Shown here piece by piece: positions 1 through 12,167 of a stretch of DNA of 64,000 bases (position 1 is its first letter; each line of letters starts with the position of its first letter). Where the stretch lies: positions 23,912,906 through 23,976,905 of the forward strand of contig OY987264.1 in assembly GCA_963920665.1 (NCBI GenBank). Direction: 5' to 3'. A model generated the notes under the pieces. That model was not told where the DNA came from, ran no database searches, and was given only the letters and a program-made list of their open reading frames with translations. Source of the DNA: Straminergon stramineum (taxonomy: Eukaryota; Streptophyta; Bryopsida; Hypnales; Calliergonaceae). Position numbers and translations under genes: made by a program.

Positions 1-1929
1 GCCCCTTCAATTGATTTATGATCTATTACATAATTAATCAAGTTTAAGGTTTACTTGTGTATACAAATGCCATGCCTAATATATTGATTGCCTACAATCC
101 TTTTGCAAATGTACCTTGATCTTCATGTATGTACCCTATTTAAAGCTATGAAATCGTACACAATTCAAAGACTTTATATTACTTAGATAAACTATCAAAA
201 TAGACCATTAAAAGGGAATCACACAAATCTAGATCCGAATTATATTTCTAATTCAAAATGCTATGACTATAATTAATTCTAAGGTAGAGGATTCTATTTC
301 CAATACTTTAAGGAATTGACATAAAAGTGACCTAAATGGCTAATCTAATTGGTCATGTAGTCAATCAAATATGGTAAAGCATTTTTTAAATTTACAAAGG
401 TGTAGAAGAATATTATGTTCCTTAATTATGACTTTTGGATCAATATCTTTACATTGATTGAATATGGTTGAATATATTGATTTTTGGGATGGTATTATTT
501 TTTAAATTATACTATTATATTATCCTTGTGTTTTAATTTTACTACTATATTATAAAAGTGACACACTAATTATTTTCTCTATGAATTTTAATGTGGACCA
601 TACTGAATAAACATTTTGGTATAGTATAATTACTAAATCTCCAATTATATCCATGGCAAGCACTATTGGAAAGACACTCTATGGTGGAAAACTATAAACT
701 CATCCCATACCAAGACAAGGCATAATGCAACTAATTTGGGTACACCTAAAATCACACCTTGCCTAAAACTCCCATCATTACTCTATGTACATCTCTAAAT
801 TCAATATATATCTATGTTGAAGAGAAGATTCTAGAATCTCAAAAAACTTTGACCCTTTATAACTTTTGCATACATTATCCAAATGTTGTGTTTTTTAGTA
901 CATTGGAGACTCCTCTCACTTCCCAACAAGAAAATATGAAAATTTGACCCATCTAATAGTAATAACTAGACACAATAGAAAAAGTGGCATTTTCAGGAGT
1001 ATCCACCTTATGAATAACCTCTTGAACCAAATATATTATTTTAACACAACTTCAATTTATTTATATTCATTTGGTGGAAATTTTCTATGATATTACTTTT
1101 AAAGTGAGCTCCTTGAAAGTAGAAATCTAAATCTATACCAATCCTAGTTGACATTGGCATTTTGTAGCCTAAATTAAATATGTACTAAAATCTTTGTGTA
1201 GCCTAATTGTACAATTTTGATTGTCAAATTAACCCTTACAAGACATTGCAAGCCCCATGGGCATTTTGAAAGTCAAAACCTAAATTTTCACATAGTTTTT
1301 TTATTTTAAATGTTTTTAAGCTTAACTAAAAAAATATAAATCCAATAATCTAATTTTTACTCCACTTGATTTTTTCAAAATTGTTAAAATGATAATTTTT
1401 GAGACACTTTGGAGATAGCACCTTGAAAGTTCAAAATACACTTGACTTTTGAACTTTTTCTATGGAATTTCTCTTGGTGTGAACTTGAGTACATCAATTA
1501 CACCATGATGTTTGTCACTATTATTTTCATCTTTTTTGAAAATCTTGTATTATTATAAGCATTTTTGTAATTGTTATGATTTTTCCAAAGATTTTTCCAA
1601 ATCATATAAAATTCAATTTGATGTTTTTAATTATGAAAAAATGAGACTAACTTTAAGACATATATTACCACATGTGAAAAATATCAAAATTTTGAAGTAT
1701 TCTAATGTAAAAATCCAATGAAGTTTGACCTAGATGAGACATGAAATGTCCTTTAAGAGTTACCATGCTCATTACATACAATTTCAAAACATCATCGTAT
1801 GCCCATTATTGGTTGTATCTCAAACCAAATGACTTAGCTTGGTAAAGTTGGTATCCACCCTTAATTTGTCAATTTCATAAGGTGAAAACACCCCAAACCA
1901 TCCCTATGTCCATTTATGACAAGTAGACT
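1..1929. other. AT-rich intergenic DNA, no gene seen
   Basis: No open frame longer than about 70 codons and no recognisable protein family. The sequence is strongly AT-rich with many homopolymer runs. I see no element ends that I can pair. Confidence 0.6.
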
Positions 1930-2235
1930 TCTATTAAAAGTGTCCATCAAAGTGTAATCAAACGGTTCCCATACTAAATTGTAAATAGTTGACTAGTGAT
2001 TCTTTAAATTTTAATATTAGAACCAAGCTATGTGATGGTTTTAGTGGCCTAGTGAGTTCCACTTTGAAAATTCTTAGTAATTATAGGTCTTCTCCAAAAG
2101 TTCTAATTTTAAAAAAATTCATGATTTTCAATTGCCAATACTACAAAAATATATTTCTAGAAAAAGGTGCCTCCAACTATGTTGAATTACTTATTTTGAT
2201 AGTTTTGGATGTTTTCACCTTATTTCATATTTGAG
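1930..2235 (+). repeat. Dispersed repeat H, copy 1
   Basis: Aligns by eye with 31297-31590 in the same orientation. Shared landmarks include 'catgattttcaattg' and 'cctccaactatgttgaatt' followed by 'gttttggatgttt'. A third, partial copy of its right half lies at about 31185-31280. No terminal inverted repeats are evident, so the element class is unknown. Confidence 0.6.
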
Positions 2236-3766
2236 ATGTGGCACATATCTACTCATGGTGATCTTAGTAGTAGGTCAAGGCTGGTAAGGTACGAGATGCA
2301 TAAAGCAACCATTTACCAATCATTCACATTTTGGGGAAGATATATTCCTTGAAATATTTTTGTAAATTTTTCCTTGAAATATGAAACTTAAGTTTTTTAG
2401 AATACTTATCAAAATAGAGCCTAATGCAATGTAAAAAGAAGAAAAAGGTATTTTCAAGGTTTTATTGAGAAGATGTTTGGATGTCATGATGAATGATGAA
2501 TGAAAAATTGGATGGATGAAAACATGACACAATTTGCATTTAATATTATATATAGAGAGAAAAACATCTAAATCAAGTCACTTTGTATTTTTTAGACCTT
2601 TGTGAAATTAGTCATGATTTTTTAAAACTAAAATGATGTAGGACTCTAAAAGTCTTATATTTACCATTGGCACATTTAAAACTCCAATATATATATGCAT
2701 TCCTTTGTTTTAGAGATGTTTTTAGTACTTCCTACTTAGTATCTCTCAAACTTTTGCTTCTACCTTCACCTATCATAAATTATCAAAACTATCAACTGAT
2801 CCTTTTCTTTCATTGTAAATTGGATTTACTAACGAGAGTGCAACATGATTGTACAACACAATTTCAAACCACCTCGGTAGTTGGATGCAATTTTTAACTA
2901 TAAATTGGTAGAAGGGCATGGTCTTCACCTCACTTTCTTTGTTTAAAACTTGACAAGCTTCTTTTTGTGAAGTATTCTTACTTTTCTTGATTGCTTTTAG
3001 TGTCCTTGTTGCCCACGCTTTGTTAGAGCAAGTTGCTTGAGTGAGGATTGCTAGGGTGAACTTCATCATGCCTTCAAAGAATGATGGACATAAAAGCCCA
3101 CAAAAGCATAAGTCGGACACTTACATCAATGTCTATTTCTACGATTTTGGCCAATGGGGTGCTTGGGTGAGGTGGGTCATAAGTTCAAGCTCAATCAAGC
3201 TATGGATAAATAGCTCCAATTTTCATTGATTCTTTTCATGGTTGTGGCTTTTGTCACAGCAGTGACAAGTTCTTTCAGTTCAGAATCTTTGCAATTTTAT
3301 CACAATCAATTGTAGTACAGTGTTTATCATTTTAACAGCAAACAAAGTACCGTGTGTGCATCACAGGGAGCCAAAAGTTGGAGGAAAACGTCTTTTCATT
3401 GGTACTTCTAACTTCATGAGACATTTGTAGTTCTTCACAGACAAATAGTTTGGTATTTTGAATTAAATTCCAATCTCGTTGAAAACATGCTGCTGTAAAA
3501 TGGAGATAGTTTCATTAATTCTAGCCATGAACACAACATATTGCAAATAAAACCGCAGTTGAAGTTTCTTTTATATATTAATGTGTTGTCCTCCACAATC
3601 TTCAGGTTTTTCCATAAGACTTCTCAGTCTGCTGCATGTCCCATTCAATACAAATTTAAAATGAAATATACTCCTTAATAATTTTTTCATTGAACTTTGC
3701 ACCACGATCTTTTTTGCATTTCTAGTGCTAACTTTGATTGCTAATTTTTGTTCTGGCTCACCTCAG
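2236..3766. other. Intergenic or upstream part of the 3767-5322 gene
   Basis: Exons upstream of 3767 must exist if the gene is real, because the first exon I can place begins mid-codon. One candidate is the stretch from the ATG at 3068 to a possible donor near 3168, but nothing confirms it. On the - strand 2773-3120 is open for 115 codons without resemblance to a family I know. I treat that frame as unproven. Confidence 0.35.
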
Positions 3767-5322
3767 GCACACATTTGACAGAGAGATTGGCAGCACGGTA
3801 AGCTTAGCGATCAACATTCTGCAAATTTGTACAGTTGGTTTCATCTTCATAAGTCATAACTTGATATTTCTACTCAAACAATCTTCTTCATGTTCAAATC
3901 ACCGACGTAGTAAGTTTCCAGCTAGAAATGCATTGTAGCATCTGGTTAGATATAAGTTATAACTTAGCTTGAATGACTCTTATTTCATATGGATTCCCTT
4001 GCCAGATGCCAAGACCGCGCCTTGCTCAAAATGGAGATGGAGCCCAGTTGCTCAACAAGAGAGACAAAACTGAATTTCGATTTTAAGGAAGACGAGCACT
4101 TGGTAAGTTACAAACAGTCATTCACTAGTCTCCTCAATGTAATGTTTTGTGATCGATGTTGACTTGAGCACTATTTAGAAGATTTTGCAACAATCTTTTC
4201 TCTCCAAAGTAAAGTCCAAACTGAGCTGATCAATTGCATCCACTTGGTGCTACAGAGAAAGACCTTGACAACGGTCGATTTTTTGAAGTACTTAAGTGGA
4301 GAGAGCCGCAGAGAATTCAACAAATTTGAACCCACTCATTGTGAGATTCCTTGTGCTTTATGTGATACAGTATTAATTCTTTGAAGTGAGAAGTGTCATC
4401 TACTTCATTACAATTTTTTAGATTAATTTAAGAATCTCATATGAAGAGATTAATTACCAATGGATATGGTTTTCAGGTTTGATCAAGGTCTTGGCTGAGG
4501 AAGAGACTCTTGGAAATCTAATATCAGAAGGAAATCTAGCATTTTGTGCCCCAAAGCTCATCTCAAAGGACACTCATACGTCCAAGTCTAATAAGAAGAA
4601 AAGGAAGAAGAAACAAAATTGCAAAGAGTAAGACTAGTCTCACCAACATTGATCTTGAAAGCAATATTCTTTAATTACATTTACTTTCGAGTATTTCATT
4701 CCACTTTATTTTGTAAGATATAAATCAACTAACCAATAATAAGTTCTTGCCTCACAATTCATAGATTCAATCTATGTACAATTTGCAAAGGCAATTTTGA
4801 AATAAAATAAATACAAAATATTGAAACTTTTCAATTGTGGATGTTGGCAAGTAACCAATATTCTAGTGATGAAGAATCTCATCTAAGATCTGATCACTAT
4901 CCTAGTGAGCTTGAAGATGACCACAAGGACAAGGATGAGGGTTTGCAATTAGCAATCGATCCCTATGCTAATACACTAGATCCTCTTATGCAAGTTGCAA
5001 CATTCATCCCATGGGCTTTAAAAAAGTAAGGACTTTCTTAACCAAGCTCATTGAGATTTATTTTAATGAATTGCTATGATTTTTTGTTTACCTTAAACTA
5101 TTGTACATTGTTTTATTTTTGAAATGGAAGTCATCATTTGTCTCAAATATAATAAAAAATAAAACAAATGTGGCTCACATAGGCTTGGTTGGTATTTTTG
5201 TGTGTAGGCAAAGGAGTAGAAGGTCCTCAATATGCACAACATTGTTAAGCAATGAAAAAGAGGCAATAGAAGCCTTGTTGATTTTAGCATCTGGACTTCC
5301 TAAAAAGAAGTTTCAACATTGA
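3767..5322 (+). CDS. Unrecognised multi-exon nuclear-type protein, 5' end missing
   Basis: Six exons join in phase: 3767-3797, 4006-4102, 4169-4340, 4477-4627, 4852-5025 and 5208-5322, each with AG/GT borders. They encode about 245 residues ending in a TGA at 5320-5322. The first exon starts with the last two bases of a codon, so further exons lie upstream. The product has a helical middle part (around FSLQSKVQTELINCIHL), a lysine-rich nuclear-localisation-like stretch (NKKKRKKK), an acidic Ser/Asp/Glu segment (SSDEES, SELEDDHKDKDE) and a short C-terminal helix ending in KKKFQH. The charge pattern suggests a nuclear protein, which is inference. I do not recognise the family. The fourth exon could alternatively end at the in-frame TAA at 4629-4631. 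The case for a real gene rests on five phase-matched splice junctions. It is convergent with the pseudouridine synthase gene. Confidence 0.6.
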
Positions 5323-5932
5323 TAACCACCATCAATAACCACTCAAGTATTGATTAGTCATTCAAATTAATTTATGGTCAATCTCATATTATTAATAGAG
5401 TTTGCATGGCAAACACTAGTATGCTTCCTACTTCCATTCTATTACTCATCTAAGATTGCCACTTTATGAAATCACCATTATGTTCTTCATTACACCCGCA
5501 CTTTATGAAATCACCAATTTAGCATTATATAAAATTGCAATTTGAGATGGACTTGCCTTGAGAGGAACTAGTAGGATAGGTTTAGGACACCCCCACCTTA
5601 GTGGAATTATTTTGTCCCTCTCAGGGCTAAGATATTACCCCCTTTAAGGAGTAATACTACACCGACTGCTTATCACAACATATCATCTGTAGCATGTCTA
5701 CTGACATTCTGAAACCACCAACGATTATGACGCACTGATTTCACTTGACAAAGATTTTACCGATCCGTAGATTTCACCACAATATTACGAGATCTGTCAA
5801 GTCTAGACTCCTTGACTGTTGAGGTAGAATATCTAATGGTCCAACGGATTTCAAGCAGAAAAGAGAAATGTATGCGTCTTACGATTCTCAGCATCCACTT
5901 CATAAGCAACCAGAAGGCCCCAATGACCCTTG
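5323..5932. other. Intergenic spacer between convergent genes
   Basis: About 610 bases between two convergent stop codons. It should hold both 3' UTRs and polyadenylation sites. No coding potential or repeat was recognised. Confidence 0.6.
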
Positions 5933-8900
5933 TCATAGAGCCCATTGCGGCAGAGGACACTCATAAGCCCAATTAGTGCCTGAATAGCGGATACAATGCA
6001 ACCACAATCCCTCGTCGTCACCAGCGAACCTGCATCCATCACCTGACTGTCAATATCTCCCTTGGAATCACCGAAGTAAGTTGAGAAGGTCCAATGAATG
6101 AGTGATATATTAGCATCTCTAAGCCCTCAACCTCTCTAAAAGTAGCACAGGTTCAGATGAAACGCACCCTGAAGGTTCGAAGTTGGGGCAGTGGGTGCAA
6201 AGAGGATCGACCACGAAGTCAATATTTGTGCTCTTGGAAACGTCTTGTGGAAAATCCTCCTTTCGCAGTTGACAACCTCGATCAGCTTCATTGGACACTG
6301 AAGCATCTACCTCTGCTGGATCGCCACCATTGCACGCAGCTACACTTCGTAGGCAGTCAACATCTTCATTACTCTTATAAAGCTGCCGTTCACCATCACA
6401 AATAACTTCACCCTGTGTGGCATTTATTACATCTGCAGCCAGGGCTTTGTCTCTGCTTGAAACTAATTCTAAGTCGCTGTTGATCGCGTCGGCCGTGGAT
6501 ATAGTACAAGAGGCCCTCTCTACGCTTGACAAAGTTTCTGATATTTCCGTAAGTTTAGCAGCTCTGTCAGCGGTTGTATTCCTCTTTGACCGCTTGGCAA
6601 CATTTGAGTGAAGGTATAGGGCATCGTTTGCTATTGGGTAGCCCAAATGTTGCAAGTGCACACGAATCTGCAGAAAGATCCCATGTTTGTCAAATAAAAG
6701 CGAGCACTGTGATTATAAAGTAGAGGAACTCCTTATCAACGGACTTGGACACAATTACGAAGCAGCAACGCAACTGTAACCGTTAGAAATTTAGATACAA
6801 TGTGATCAAAACAGAGTACTGAGTCTCAAAAAAATGCTGGGAGGTAGCTTTTAGTGGCAGCAAAAGTTAAAGCACCAGACGTACAGTGACAATATAAAAC
6901 GTTAAATGAGCTGTGTTTTAATAATGCTAAAATCGAGGGTACCAACATCCCTTATCACAAAGATTGAAGTGCAGGTAATCATCAAGGAATCTCACCTGAT
7001 GCGTGCGGCCAGTTTGTGGCATGCAACGTACAACACTTTCAACACCGTTGGTACTCAATCTCTGAAACCTTGTACATGACTCCTTGCCCTTTGCTTCACT
7101 TCCTGGAGCTTTTCTAGAAGCTGCTTTAATTGTTGATTCCATCTCGGCTACAATTTCATCTGTAGGAGTTCGTACCTGGCAATCCAGTCACAAAATACAA
7201 TGTAGAGAACATCTATGTCTTACAAAACCCATGCCTTGAGATAGAGATAACGGATCACAAAAAAACATAGAGTACCCTAAACCCTAAAGCCCTAGAGAAC
7301 AATATTGGCAAATTTCTCAATAAGCATTCTACATCCAAATCGATTGGAGTATAAATTGGATTGAATCCACAAGATGATCTTGCAGAACTCCAAAACCTGG
7401 AGGATTCAGTTCACTAAAAATCGCAAAGCATTGCCTAACAAAATAATGACACAAAATATCACTACACGCCTAGATAAATAATCCACTAAGGGACAATCTT
7501 GTACCTCAACAGAGCTCTTGCCTTCTCGGGGATCGTAAAGCACTGCTGCATTCAATTCCACCTGTGCAATACGCTTTCTTAAAACCACTAAAATGTGATT
7601 GAATATTGCCTCATTTCAATATGTATATGAGCTCCTGGCCCAAATGTGATATTAATATCAAGCAATGTAGAAGATCGCCAGCAGTTACGAGGCAGAATTT
7701 ACCTCCTCGGCTGGGAAAACGCCCTTCACCTTAGCCACATATTGCTTCTGAACGACTCCAGCCTCGATCTGAAAATTTCAAACACCGTTACGTGACAAGA
7801 AAATAGGATAAAGCAGAAACAGACTACCAATTGGACTAAATGAACAAAGCTTCCTCAATTGAAAATCGACCATGCGAATGCCTCGAAATAGAAAGAGCGA
7901 TTAAAAAATACTGTATAGTGTTGTGATACCTCCTGTCGAAAAAAATCTGCGGTGCGCGAATTCCGAGCCAATATGAGCAGCCCTGAAACTAACCGATCCA
8001 AACGGTGCACAGCTTTTCCCAGGTATCGGTAGTGAAGGAGTCTCATTTCGTTCTTGCTAAAGATAAAGCAATTCAACAGAAAACATCACAAGTCTTACGC
8101 GAAGTGAGAACCATAAACCGCTAAATTCTGAGAACTGGACACTTGGTTGGAGAACTTGGATAGAGTGAACTGGTAACTTAGAATTCTGGGAGACCTCTTG
8201 ACAGGATACGAAAAAGTGGACCAGTTTTATGCTCAGCCTCCAAAATGCTCATCACCGTATTCTTGCGATATTGACCACAAGGATGCACCTGCACAGAAGA
8301 AAGGCATCACGATGACATCAGTGCTGCACCACATAGGGTGCTTAAAAATCTGGCAAGAAGTTTCATTTAACAACTCATTGGTAGTAAGCAAAATTATCTG
8401 ATATTGCACGGTCACATACTTTGGCAGGTTTAGGTCTCCGAAAATTGTCAAACAACCTCTAGCAATTCTCTATTGTCCCTCTCTCGTTACCCATCCTCTT
8501 GACTATTCATCTTAGAAGTTCAATAAAAACATTTCAATACCATGCCATGCACCCTAAACACCAACACGAGGGCATGCTGAACAAGAAAGAAGGTGCAAGC
8601 AATGTTACAGGAACTGAAGCTGGTTTGCAGACAGTAATGACATCCGATCCTTCTTCTAAGATAGTCACTGCTCCCGCTAATACAGGTGGTTCATGCCTGC
8701 TCAATCAAAATAAGTTACCCCAAAATAGCTGTAAGACACAATAGCAGTCCCTGAAAGTAATAGAATGCGCACAGGGCCCCTATCGCATACGATCCAAAGC
8801 TCCAGGAATACATTCAACCTAAATCCCCATGAATACCAATTTCAATAACGAAAAATGACTGCAGCGTTCATCGACCTGTGAACAAAGTGACTCATTGTTT

Positions 8901-10258
8901 CTGAGTCACGGACCACGTACGAACGTGCCACCATCTTTCCTTCCACTCGGATGCGACCCCGCTTGACTGCATCCTCCTACATAGAGCCAACATGTGAGAA
9001 CTTCTTACAACAGAATAATTAGACTGACCTTCAATTAGAAAACAACAAGGTATGACTCTCAGGAAATTTCAATAAATGCTAGTGAGCATTGCAAGTCTTC
9101 TAGAACCATGTCCATGACAAGAGCGATCTAATATTGCATCCAAGGAAATCCATACACGCCACGTGCCCAGGAGATTGAAACAGCCTTAAGTCAATTGAGG
9201 ACACTTCGAACAAACGATGCTTGCCTCTCAAACCCAGAACAGGGACAGGAAAGAAAGTTTTATAATTGTGAGGTCTTCTGTAATTTGTTAACAATACCCA
9301 AAACAGTAATAATCACAGGAGGAGAGAAGTGAAATGTGGCCGCACATAGTATTCGCGAGGACGCTGCCGGAACTCTTGTGCGAACAAATCCACTACAGTT
9401 TTTCCTGCCCATCGTCTCTTGACCTGCAACTACCCATATTCATCTCAGAAATCTGCGAGGACATTAAGTACTTCCTCTCGTACAAAGTTACGTGAATATG
9501 CCTTCGTGATAATTGCCTTCGAGATATTTTTGTAGGGTAAAATGAGGACGGAAAATGCTCAAGAATCCCCAACAGAATGAGAAGCCAGCAACATATTGCT
9601 AAAAACAATATGTTCATTCAAATGGCACATTTGAGAAATCACAAGTTTCAAGAAAAAATCAAAGTTTAAGAAACGCACATGTGCAAGGAATTCAAAGAAG
9701 TAAGGGCGCACCATCCGCAATCCTGTGCCCACATTAATGTGCCCAATTTTCTATCATCTCTTCATACGGTCTTGCCAACCGCAAAACAATGAAGAAGTTG
9801 AATCACAATCTCCAGCATAGATAGTTATAATCCCAAAACTATTATCTTTCTACCACCCTCGATGCAGTGCAAATGTCGGAACTCAATAGCTAAATTGTCC
9901 CTATTGCATCAGAATTGTCCAGTTACATTGCATAGCAAAGTGTCCTTCAGATTAAATTCAGCGAGTAGAACCAATCTGAATATGCGTGTGTGCAGGAACG
10001 AAAACACAGACCACACGCCCACTTGCAAGCATCAACTCTGCAACTGAAGCAAATTCACGAGAAATTGTCATCAAGTTACCCTAAACCCTAAACCTAAACC
10101 CTAAACAGGCAAGTGGGAGATGGAATACCATTCATCACGACATAGTCGTCCGGATGCGCGGGAGTCGAAGGAGTCTCCCAAGTAATGTTCAAGTCAGCAG
10201 CAATCTGATCCTCCACCTCGGCCTCGACTTGCCCATAACGAAACTGAACAGTGGCCAT
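5933..10258 (-). CDS. RNA pseudouridine synthase, RluA family, PUS7-like (12 exons)
   Basis: Isomerises uridine to pseudouridine in RNA; the RNA target cannot be told from sequence. Exons, in transcription order: 10258-10129, 9722-9679, 9423-9346, 8976-8876, 8696-8609, 8288-8210, 8012-7930, 7768-7703, 7561-7505, 7175-6996, 6667-6168, 6029-5933. All borders are GT-AG and in phase, giving 500 residues from the ATG at 10258 to the TGA at 5933. An S4-like RNA-binding region covers about residues 62-122 (WAGKTVVDLFAQEF to HFVHRHEPPV). The catalytic motif HRLDRLVSGLL puts the active-site aspartate at residue 179. TNGVESVV and TGRTHQIRVHLQ follow, and the C-terminus carries CTHCP and LWLHCIRYSG blocks typical of plant PUS7-type proteins. 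Arabidopsis AT5G51140 is the relative I recognise. Exon 11 adds an unusually long hydrophilic insert (residues about 320-453). No transit peptide is obvious. Confidence 0.93.
7273..7293. repeat. Telomere-like CCCTAAA run in intron 9
   Basis: Two adjacent CCCTAAA units plus a degenerate third, inside the intron between exons 9 and 10 of the pseudouridine synthase gene. On the transcribed strand it reads TTTAGGG. Confidence 0.7.
10079..10106. repeat. Telomere-like CCCTAAA tract in intron 1
   Basis: Four near-perfect units of the plant telomere repeat, one lacking a C, in intron 1 of the pseudouridine synthase gene. They end about 20 bases beyond the 5' splice site at 10128. Such telo-boxes are known near the transcription start of plant translation and ribosome-related genes. 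A role here is inference. Confidence 0.75.
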
Positions 10259-11615
10259 GATTGAATAGGGGCTAGACCCAAACACTACTGGAACCGAAAT
10301 TGGTGTTACTGGCGATAAAATCCAGGAGAACGCTACATGGCTGTCTTAAAATCACTTTTCTTCACTTTACAGTAGTATGTATGATTAACTTGCTCCACTT
10401 GCAGCAAAACGAAACATATATCATCCTCTGTTCCTTCTTTCGCCTTCATCAAAAACCTGCACCTAAGCAAAATAAACCAAAGTTTGAACCAGTGCCAGCA
10501 GACTAGGACAAAAATGATAAAGGAACACTAGAACCAAGCTACAATGATAACCGCTGCTCTGTCAGCTCCCATCACCTCAAAAGTCACACGCTCCTTTCAA
10601 ACTATAGCTCAGGTAAAATTGCAAGCGCACTCAACCTCCAAACCAATATCATACTTCTACAAATTAAGAACTTCCACCACAAGAATTCGCCTAAAGGTTG
10701 CACATCAATCAACTACTTCTAAGCTGCCCTGATTCGCCCTGGATCACGACCTAAAGTTTAATCAGCAAGACAGTCGATTGAAACAGATTTACCGATGAGA
10801 ATAAAAAGAATTCCAAACCAAAATGACAACGAAATCTTCACATGAACCTTACGTTACTTGTTGAAAAAACTACGAATTTGGCGTGGCTTCAATTGGACAA
10901 AGTAGCGAAGTAGACAAAGTCCTCAGAATCATAAATGACCATCAACCCTTTGGGTTCAAATTCCATGATAGAAGTGAAAACACGAACAAGAGCTTTAAAA
11001 CTCGAGCATACCAGCTCATCCGCAACTCATCCCCAGCTGGAATGACCATTGTGTCCACATATTGTCGAAATAGACCACAACTTTGTGTGCTTCAAATCAT
11101 GAGAACACAGGATCTGTAACAGCATGAGTGATTGCAACAGTCTATTCACCAACCCATTAAAACTAATAAGAACTACTCGTTCTCCAACAACGCCACTGTA
11201 CCCATCTCTCACACATGGAAAGAATCTCGTAAAACTCTTCTGCATTCTCACTCCTCTCCTGCAAGGGTGTAACCCTAATGTAACCCCTGATGTCCATGTT
11301 CTGGATGATGTTTCGTTCGAATAACTTCTCATTCATCCAATGGCTTGAATGGTTTTTAGTACCAAATTGATGAAATCGGGGTAAATAGTAATTTCTGTTA
11401 AAATTCAAAAACGTAAAAAAGTTTTAAAAAAAAGGGGTTGGGTGTTATAGGGTTTAAGCTACAACTCCAAGCATACATCAACATCATCATGTTAGGAAAG
11501 CAAAGGAGGCAAAGGCAAACAAAAGGATGTCAATGTGTTCACAACATAACATTGTTAACCTTAGTTGGAAGGGTCCCTTTTGCTCCCCCCAAACCAAAGA
11601 GCCCCTGCGTCATGC
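10259..11615. other. Upstream region of the pseudouridine synthase gene
   Basis: Presumed promoter and 5' UTR, less AT-rich than the deeper intergenic DNA. Several open frames of 60-100 codons occur on both strands (for example 11027-11332, - strand), but none resembles a known family. No clear TATA box was identified. Confidence 0.4.
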
Positions 11616-11743
11616 ATTGTTGACTTGTAGTATGGGGATGGAGATTGGATTACAAACCTGTACTTTGACAACTGATGTATTGTTGACTTGTAATATGGGG
11701 GGTGGGGATTGGATCATAGACTTGTACTCTAACAACTGATGTA
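11616..11743 (+). repeat. Tandem duplication, 63-bp unit x2
   Basis: Two direct copies starting at 11616 and 11679, each running from 'attgttgacttgta' through a G-rich stretch to 'aactgatgta'. The unit differs at several bases and in the length of the G tract. Confidence 0.8.
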
Positions 11744-11853
11744 GTAATGACATCCACAATATCAATCAAATGCCTAGGATTATAACATAATTCCTTCCTA
11801 GGCATCTAGGAGAGAATTATCCCTTCTCTCATGGGGGGAATGAATCAACCTAG

Positions 11854-12083
11854 TTAACCCTCAAACATCAAAGCAGACGTTTTGTGTCCAATGGATGACA
11901 AAGAATCTCTCCATGTAGGACAAAACTACAACTATTCATCATTGTAATTTTGTGAGAAAAGGGTAGGTCTTCCACAATACTTTGACCTCTAATGACTCTT
12001 TTTTATTTTTTTAAAGTAGATGATGTCACACTATTCCAAAAGGGAGGATTTCCACGGGCACCTATCCGTCCTTTAAGGGTTAA
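11854..12083 (+). mobile_element. Family A element, copy A1, TTAA-flanked
   Basis: Bounded by TTAA at both ends, with termini CCCTCAAAC and GTCCTTTAAGGG. The internal sequence matches A2, A3 and A4: a 'gatgacaa.gaatctc' block, 'caactattcatc', 'ctttgacct' and 'aaagtagatgatgtcaca'. It has no open frame and is a non-autonomous element. Confidence 0.75.
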
Positions 12084-12167
12084 CAATGTTATGAAAGAGT
12101 TAGTGGGAATTGCTTTGAATCTTTTAGGCGGGTAGGAATATAGTTTTCCCTAAAGTAAAACATTCCA

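Noticed and set aside
2773..3120. 115-codon - strand open frame
   Set aside because: No family resemblance, no splice context and low-complexity composition. Treated as chance.
6157..6611. Two + strand open frames opposite exon 11 of the pseudouridine synthase
   Set aside because: They are shadows of the - strand exon, which is supported by homology and phase.
7855..8076. Stand-alone - strand peptide with HRLDRLVSGLL
   Set aside because: It is exon 7 of the spliced pseudouridine synthase gene read into its introns, not a separate gene.
8233..8451. KPAK-like reading near 8420 as the exon before VHPCG
   Set aside because: The segment at 8609-8696 gives ITVCKPASVP with correct phases at both ends, so the 8420 reading is coincidental.
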